DNA of 10,034 bases from NCBI GenBank assembly GCA_945788655.1, contig CALZMV010000039.1, positions 1-10,034 of the forward strand, given 5' to 3'. The notes below the pieces were generated by a model. The model was not told where the DNA came from. It made no database searches and saw only the letters and a program-made list of their open reading frames with translations. Made by a program: the position numbers and the translations under genes. The DNA comes from an uncultured Clostridia bacterium. GTDB taxonomy: Bacteria; Bacillota; Clostridia; Peptostreptococcales; Anaerovoracaceae. Each line of letters opens with the position of its first letter. The stretch's first letter is position 1. Below, piece after piece: positions 5,243 to 10,034 of this stretch.

Positions 5243-8200
5243 ATGGGAGAAATTAAAAAATTCAAAAGAGTATTGGTTGCTAACAGAGGTGAAATTGCTA
5301 TCAGAGTATTTAGAGCATGTCGTGAACTGGGCATCAGAACTGTAGCGATTTACTCAGAAGAAGACAAGAACACTTTGTTTAGAACCAAAGCAGATGAAGC
5401 ATACCAGGTTGGTAAGGGCAAGACGCCTGTAGGTGCTTACCTTGGTATTAACGAAATTATTGAACTTGCAAAATCAAAAGGCGTAGATGCAATCCATCCC
5501 GGTTATGGTTTCCTTGCTGAAAATAGTGAATTTGCAAACGCATGTGCTAAAGCAGGTATCGAATTTATCGGACCTACAGCTGAAATGATGGATAGACTCG
5601 GTGACAAGATTAAATCTAAGATTGTTGCAAACGAAGTAGGAGTTCCAACAATTCCCGGTGTTGAAAAGGCTATTCAGACTGAAGAGGAAGCAGTTGCATT
5701 TGCTAAAAGCTGTGGATATCCTGTAATGCTCAAGGCAGCAGCAGGCGGTGGCGGAAGAGGTATGAGAATTGTTCGCAGTGAAGAAGAATTGTTACCTCAG
5801 TTCAGAAGTGCAAGAAGTGAAGCTGCAAAGGCTTTTGGTATCGACGATATATTCATTGAAAAATATCTGGAAAATCCTAAACATATCGAAGTACAGATTT
5901 TAGGAGATAAATACGGCAACATCGTTCACTTATACGAAAGAGACTGCTCAATTCAGAGAAGACACCAAAAAGTTATCGAGTTCACACCTGCTCTGTGCCT
6001 GACAGAAGAACAGAGAGAGGCCATCTGCAACGATGCTCTAAAGATTGCACGTGCAGTGGACTATAGATCAGCCGGTACAGTTGAATTCTTAGTTGACAAG
6101 GATGGAAAGCATTACTTCATCGAAATGAACCCAAGAATTCAGGTAGAACACACTGTAACAGAGCTTGTAACAGGGGTGGATATCGTTCAGGCTCAGTTAT
6201 TAATCGCTCAGGGCTACAGACTTGATTCGCCTGAAATCGCAATCCCAAGCCAGGATGCAGTTAAGGTAAACGGATATTCAATCCAGTGCCGTATTACAAC
6301 TGAAGACCCTGCAAACGGATTTATGCCTGACACAGGTACTATTGAAGTTTATCGAAGCCCAGGCGGATTCGGAATCCGTCTTGACGGTGGTAACGGTTTT
6401 GCAGGCGCAGAAGTTTCACCGTTCTATGACAGCTTACTTGTAAAGATGACTGCATATGCAAGAACATTTGATGATACAAGAAGAAAGGCTATCAGAGCTC
6501 TTTCCGAAGTAATCATTAAGGGTGTAAAGACAAATATTCCATTTATGTTAAACGTTCTTAACCACCCAACATTTGCGGCAGGTAAATGTGATACAGGATT
6601 TATCGCAAATACACCGGAATTGCTTAATATTCAGAAGATCGAGGATAAGGAACTTAAGGTTATCGAATTCCTTGGTGATAAATTCGTTAACGAAACAAGA
6701 GGTAAGAAACCACAGTTTAACGTTCCTGTATTCCCTAAGTTCAAACCTGCAGATTTAGAAGGTCTTAGAGGTACAAAGCAGCTTCTTGATGAATTAGGTC
6801 CTAAGGCTGTTGCTGAATGGGTTAAGGATCAGAAGAAGCTTCTCATTACAGATACTACAATGAGAGATGCTCAGCAGTCCTTAATGGCTACAAGAGTAAG
6901 AACTGTAGATATGGAAAAGATTGCTCCTGCCGTTTCCGTATACGGAAAAGATTTGTTCTCACTTGAAATGTGGGGCGGTGCAACCTTCGATACATCATAT
7001 AGATTCTTAAAGGAATCTCCGTGGGAAAGACTAGAAACATTAAGAGAAAAAATTCCTAACATTCTGTTCCAGATGCTCATCAGAGGTGCTAACGCAGTTG
7101 GTTACAAGAACTACCCTGATAACGTTATCAGACAGTTTGTTAAGGAATCCGCTAAATCAGGTATCGACGTATTCAGAATCTTCGACTCACTGAACTGGTT
7201 AGACGGAATGTCAATTGCTCTTGATGAAGCCTTAAACCAGAATAAGATTGCTGAAGCATGCTTATGTTACACAGGTGACGTATTAGACGAATCAAGAACA
7301 AAATACAACTTAAGATACTATGTAGAAATGGCTAAGGAATTAGAGAAGAGAGGTGCTCACATCCTTGGAATTAAGGATATGTCCGGTCTTCTTAAGCCAA
7401 TGGCAGCTGAAAAGCTGATTTACACATTAAAGCAGGAAATCGGTATTCCAATTCACTTACATACTCATGATACATCCGGTAATGGTGTTGCTACAGTCCT
7501 TATGGCAGCAAGAGCCGGTGTTGATATTGTAGATGCGGCATTCAACTCCATGAGTGGACTTACTTCACAGCCGGCTCTTAACTCAGTAGTTGCGGCTGTT
7601 GAAAACTCCTCAAGAGAAACAGGAATTGAACTGGATAAGATTCAGAAGATTTCCGAATACTGGAGAGATGTAAGACCTGTATATGCAGGCTTTGAATCTG
7701 AATTAGCAACATCTACAGCTGAAATTTACAAGTACGAAATTCCTGGCGGACAGTACTCCAACTTAAAGCCTCAGGTTGAAAGCTTCGGACTTGGACACAA
7801 ATTTGAAGATGTTAAGCAGATGTATAAGCAGGTAAATGCTATGCTTGGAGACATCGTTAAGGTTACTCCTTCCTCAAAGGCAGTAGGTGACATGGCTATC
7901 TTCATGGTACAGAACGATTTAACTCCGGAAAACATTTACGAAAAGGCAGCCGGAATCGACTTCCCAGACTCAATCGTATCCTACTTTGAGGGTATGATGG
8001 GTCAGCCACACGGTGGATTCCCTGAAAAGCTTCAGAAGCTTGTTCTAAAGGATAAGAAGCCTATTACATGCAGACCTGGAGAACTGCTTCCACCGGAAGA
8101 TTTCGATGCAATCAAGAAACATTTACGAGAAGATTTAGGTCTTGAAGGTACAGATCAGGAAGCAATCAGCTATGCTATCTATCCAAAGGTATTCGATGAT

Positions 8201-8686
8201 TACATCAAGAGCATAGAAACTGAAGGCAACTTCCGCTACATGGGTTCAGATATCTTCTTCCACAGCTTAAGCGAAGGTGAAACCTGCGAAGTTAAGGTTG
8301 CAGAAGGTAAGGTATTAATCGTTAAGCTTCATGAAGTGAGACCTGTAGATGCAGAAGGCTTTAGAGAAGCAGTATTTGAAGTAAACGGAAACAGAAGAAT
8401 CATCAAGATTAAAGACAAATCCGTAACAGTAAACGCTCACAATGCTGTACTTTATGCAGATCCTTCAAATCCTCTTGAAGTAGGCGCAAACATTCCTGGT
8501 AACATCATCAAGGTATTAGTTTCCGAAGGCGAAGCTGTTGAAGAAAACCAGCCAATCGCTATTATCGAAGCTATGAAGATGGAAACAAATATCCTCGCTA
8601 CTGCAAAGGGTAATGTAGAAAAAATCTACGTATCTGAAGGACAGCAGGTTAAGGCAGGAGAAATGATTGCAAAATTGACTAAATAA
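5243..8686 (+). CDS. pyc: Pyruvate carboxylase, single-chain
   Basis: At 1147 residues this is a full-length single-chain pyruvate carboxylase, which uses ATP and bicarbonate to turn pyruvate into oxaloacetate. The biotin carboxylase domain (about 5-455) starts RVLVANRGEIAIRVFRA and has the ATP-grasp loop K164-AAAGGGGRGM and the active-site stretch EMNPRIQVEH (294-303). The carboxyltransferase domain (about 530-800) has DTTMRDAQQS with metal ligand D537, the lysine expected to be carbamylated in LGIKDMSG (K711), and HTHD with H740 and H742. The C-terminal biotinyl domain carries AMKMET, with biotinylated K1112, 35 residues from the end as is usual. All key residues are present and no frame break is seen. 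AGGGAG sits 7 nt before the ATG, 19 nt after the channel gene. It supplies oxaloacetate for aspartate-family amino acids and, in anaerobes, for reductive C4 pathways. A strong terminator follows. Confidence 0.98.
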   Translation: MGEIKKFKRVLVANRGEIAIRVFRACRELGIRTVAIYSEEDKNTLFRTKADEAYQVGKGKTPVGAYLGINEIIELAKSKGVDAIHPGYGFLAENSEFANACAKAGIEFIGPTAEMMDRLGDKIKSKIVANEVGVPTIPGVEKAIQTEEEAVAFAKSCGYPVMLKAAAGGGGRGMRIVRSEEELLPQFRSARSEAAKAFGIDDIFIEKYLENPKHIEVQILGDKYGNIVHLYERDCSIQRRHQKVIEFTPALCLTEEQREAICNDALKIARAVDYRSAGTVEFLVDKDGKHYFIEMNPRIQVEHTVTELVTGVDIVQAQLLIAQGYRLDSPEIAIPSQDAVKVNGYSIQCRITTEDPANGFMPDTGTIEVYRSPGGFGIRLDGGNGFAGAEVSPFYDSLLVKMTAYARTFDDTRRKAIRALSEVIIKGVKTNIPFMLNVLNHPTFAAGKCDTGFIANTPELLNIQKIEDKELKVIEFLGDKFVNETRGKKPQFNVPVFPKFKPADLEGLRGTKQLLDELGPKAVAEWVKDQKKLLITDTTMRDAQQSLMATRVRTVDMEKIAPAVSVYGKDLFSLEMWGGATFDTSYRFLKESPWERLETLREKIPNILFQMLIRGANAVGYKNYPDNVIRQFVKESAKSGIDVFRIFDSLNWLDGMSIALDEALNQNKIAEACLCYTGDVLDESRTKYNLRYYVEMAKELEKRGAHILGIKDMSGLLKPMAAEKLIYTLKQEIGIPIHLHTHDTSGNGVATVLMAARAGVDIVDAAFNSMSGLTSQPALNSVVAAVENSSRETGIELDKIQKISEYWRDVRPVYAGFESELATSTAEIYKYEIPGGQYSNLKPQVESFGLGHKFEDVKQMYKQVNAMLGDIVKVTPSSKAVGDMAIFMVQNDLTPENIYEKAAGIDFPDSIVSYFEGMMGQPHGGFPEKLQKLVLKDKKPITCRPGELLPPEDFDAIKKHLREDLGLEGTDQEAISYAIYPKVFDDYIKSIETEGNFRYMGSDIFFHSLSEGETCEVKVAEGKVLIVKLHEVRPVDAEGFREAVFEVNGNRRIIKIKDKSVTVNAHNAVLYADPSNPLEVGANIPGNIIKVLVSEGEAVEENQPIAIIEAMKMETNILATAKGNVEKIYVSEGQQVKAGEMIAKLTK

Positions 8687-8718
8687 ATGAAGCTTTTGTG
8701 CAATTAAAAGGTAATTTG

Positions 8719-8748
8719 AGAGACTCGATTTTTCGGGTCTCTTTTTTT
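8719..8748 (+). terminator. Rho-independent terminator after pyc
   Basis: The arms 8719-8728 and 8733-8742 form a 10-bp stem with one G-U pair around a TTTT loop, followed by an unbroken T run to 8748. It lies 32 nt past the pyc stop and most likely ends the typA-mscS-pyc transcript. Confidence 0.93.
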
Positions 8749-8815
8749 ACGGGGGGAATGTACGGGAAAACATACAATTATTGTCATAAAAAACAATTTA
8801 TTTTTGAAAAATGTG

Positions 8816-8824
8816 TGATATAAT
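8816..8824 (+). promoter_or_regulatory. Extended -10 promoter of the aminotransferase gene
   Basis: TGATATAAT contains a perfect TATAAT (8819-8824) with the extended TG. No good -35 box lies 16-18 nt upstream (only ATTTAT/TTTATT near 8796-8802), which is tolerated by extended -10 promoters. The start would be near 8831, giving a leader of about 40 nt. Confidence 0.6.
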
Positions 8825-8853
8825 AACAAATATATATTTTATTAATATTTGTT
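8825..8853. repeat. Inverted repeat in the aminotransferase leader
   Basis: AACAAATAT (8825-8833) and ATATTTGTT (8845-8853) are perfect 9-bp arms 11 nt apart. They fill the space between the -10 box and the AGGAGA ribosome binding site at 8855. It could be an operator or a weak AT-only hairpin; only two G-C pairs would hold it in RNA at most, and there is no T tract placed as in a terminator. Confidence 0.5.
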
Positions 8854-8854
8854 T

Positions 8855-8860
8855 AGGAGA
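8855..8860 (+). promoter_or_regulatory. Ribosome binding site fixing the aminotransferase start at 8870
   Basis: AGGAGA lies 9 nt before the ATG at 8870. An upstream in-frame TTG at 8849 would add seven residues, but it sits before this site and has no ribosome binding site of its own, so it is not the start. Confidence 0.85.
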
Positions 8861-8869
8861 ATACCAACC

Positions 8870-10027
8870 ATGGAACATCGTTTTATATCAAAGAAATATT
8901 GGAAAAAAATGGAGACATTGCTAGGAGGAGTTGTACAGAAGGCAGGCGCATATGACGATTGTATCAACCTGAGCATCGGCGATCCTGACATTCTCACACC
9001 TAGCGTAATCATAGAGAATGCTTTTGAAGATGCAAGAAACGGACATACAAAATATACTGATGGAAGAGGATATCCTGAATTGAGACAGGAAATCTGCAAG
9101 TTTTATAAAGAAGAATATGACATGGATGTTGATGACAGCGAAGTCATTGTAGTTGCATCCGGAGTTATGGCTATGTTTGAAGTGATGCAGACCGTTCTTG
9201 ATGAAGGGGACGAGGTTCTTATTCAGTCACCGTGCTTTTCACCGTATTTTAGACAGGTAACCATGGCAGGAGGAATTCCGGTAGAAATGCCTACATATGA
9301 AGAGGAAGATTTCCAGATTAACCTTGATCGTCTTGAATCCATGATTACACCTAAGACAAAGGTATTGCTGATTAACAGTCCATCTAACCCTACAGGAAAC
9401 TGCTTATCCCTTGAAACAATGGGAAAATTGGCAGAAATCGTCACAAAACATGATTTACTTGTTGTTTGTGATGACATATATACCGCTTTCAGCTTCCAGG
9501 AAAAGTTTATTCCTTTTGCATCCCTTCCTGGAATGAGAGAAAGAACAATTATCATTAATTCATTTTCAAAGAACTTCCTTATGACCGGCTGGCGTATCGG
9601 TAACGTAATTGCACCATCATTCATTATAGACGTGATGAAAGATATCCATGAAAATGTTATCTTTACAGCGCCTTCTATTTCACAGCGTGGTGCAATACAT
9701 GCTCTGAGACATAGACATGAAGTACAGCCGCCTATAATTGAGGAATACAAGAAGCGCATGGATTATGCCGCAGAAAGAATTAACCAGATTCCATGGATGA
9801 GTGTTCTTACACCTCCAAAGGGCAGCTTCTATTTGTTTATCAATATAAAGAATACAGGTCTGACAAGCAATGAAGCAAGTGAAATGCTTTTGGAAAAGGC
9901 GCATGTCTTATTATTACCCGGATCTTCTTTCGGAAAGTGCGGCGAAGGGTTCCTGAGACTTTGCTGTACCGTTGGAATCGATAAATTAAAAGAAGCATTT
10001 GATAGAATAGAAAAAATAGAATTATAA
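8870..10027 (+). CDS. PLP-dependent aminotransferase, class I/II (aspartate aminotransferase-like)
   Basis: From the ATG with AGGAGA upstream the protein has 385 residues and is complete, ending in TAA at 10025-10027. It is a fold-type I aminotransferase. NLSIGDPD near the N-terminus and KYTDGRGYPELR are the usual substrate-side motifs. NSPSNPTGN contains N173, CDDIYTAF contains D201 (binds the PLP ring nitrogen) and Y204, and SFSKNFLMTGWRIGN contains the Schiff-base lysine K234 and R242 (phosphate side). GEGFLRLCC contains R363, the arginine that holds the substrate carboxylate. The sequence resembles the broad subgroup I of aspartate, aromatic and alanine-type enzymes (AspC/PatA-like). The exact amino donor cannot be told from motifs. 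It would use 2-oxoglutarate or a similar keto acid in the cytoplasm. The gene has its own promoter after the pyc terminator. Oxaloacetate from the neighbouring pyruvate carboxylase would be a natural partner if it is an aspartate aminotransferase, but this is inference. Confidence 0.92.
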   Translation: MEHRFISKKYWKKMETLLGGVVQKAGAYDDCINLSIGDPDILTPSVIIENAFEDARNGHTKYTDGRGYPELRQEICKFYKEEYDMDVDDSEVIVVASGVMAMFEVMQTVLDEGDEVLIQSPCFSPYFRQVTMAGGIPVEMPTYEEEDFQINLDRLESMITPKTKVLLINSPSNPTGNCLSLETMGKLAEIVTKHDLLVVCDDIYTAFSFQEKFIPFASLPGMRERTIIINSFSKNFLMTGWRIGNVIAPSFIIDVMKDIHENVIFTAPSISQRGAIHALRHRHEVQPPIIEEYKKRMDYAAERINQIPWMSVLTPPKGSFYLFINIKNTGLTSNEASEMLLEKAHVLLLPGSSFGKCGEGFLRLCCTVGIDKLKEAFDRIEKIEL

Positions 10028-10034
10028 CAACCCC

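Noticed and set aside
8774..8784. Small palindrome ACAATTATTGT upstream of the aminotransferase promoter
   Set aside because: Only 5-bp arms in very AT-rich DNA, about 35 nt upstream of the -10 box; too weak to call an operator.
8849..8869. Longer aminotransferase start at the TTG 8849
   Set aside because: It lies upstream of the AGGAGA site that serves the ATG at 8870, and within the inverted repeat. The seven extra residues match no family feature.
9223..9759. Open frame of 178 residues on the - strand
   Set aside because: It is antisense to the well-supported aminotransferase gene, has no ribosome binding site and no recognisable domain.

Overview
The window looks like an ordinary chromosomal segment of a low-GC Firmicute, most likely an anaerobic member of Clostridia. 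This rests on AT-rich intergenic DNA, heavy AGA use for arginine, strong AGGAGG-type ribosome binding sites, extended -10 promoters (TGnTATAAT-like) and the character of the proteins. I cannot name a genus. No mobile element, CRISPR array, tRNA, rRNA or phage module is visible.

Layout. Bases 1-396 hold the 3' end of a glycerophosphodiester phosphodiesterase gene on the + strand, closed by a strong hairpin at 415-459 that may also serve the converging gene. On the - strand follow an SAM-dependent methyltransferase of the METTL25/GSTCD-like type (503-1681) and, upstream of it, a small N-acetylmuramoyl-L-alanine amidase (1747-2289). The 206-bp divergent region 2290-2495 carries back-to-back promoters sharing a perfect 9-5-9 palindrome and a three-copy 9-nt repeat just before typA. 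On the + strand, typA/bipA (2496-4376), an MscS-type channel gene (4432-5223, TTG start) and pyruvate carboxylase pyc (5243-8686) run in series with gaps of 55 and 19 nt and one terminator at 8719-8748, so they are probably one operon. A separately promoted PLP-dependent aminotransferase gene (8870-10027) ends the window.

How the genes fit. Pyruvate carboxylase makes oxaloacetate, which an aspartate-type aminotransferase could convert to aspartate, but the aminotransferase substrate cannot be read from sequence. TypA (ribosome-associated stress GTPase) and MscS (hypo-osmotic release valve) both have stress roles. The amidase cuts the peptide stem from peptidoglycan and, lacking a signal peptide, may act after mother-cell lysis or be exported another way.

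I do not see an undescribed multi-gene system. The points most worth a second look are the shared divergent promoter/palindrome, the amidase in which Gln sits where the first zinc-binding His is expected, a possible sporulation-type promoter in front of that amidase, and the divergent GTP-binding motifs plus about 20 extra residues in TypA.
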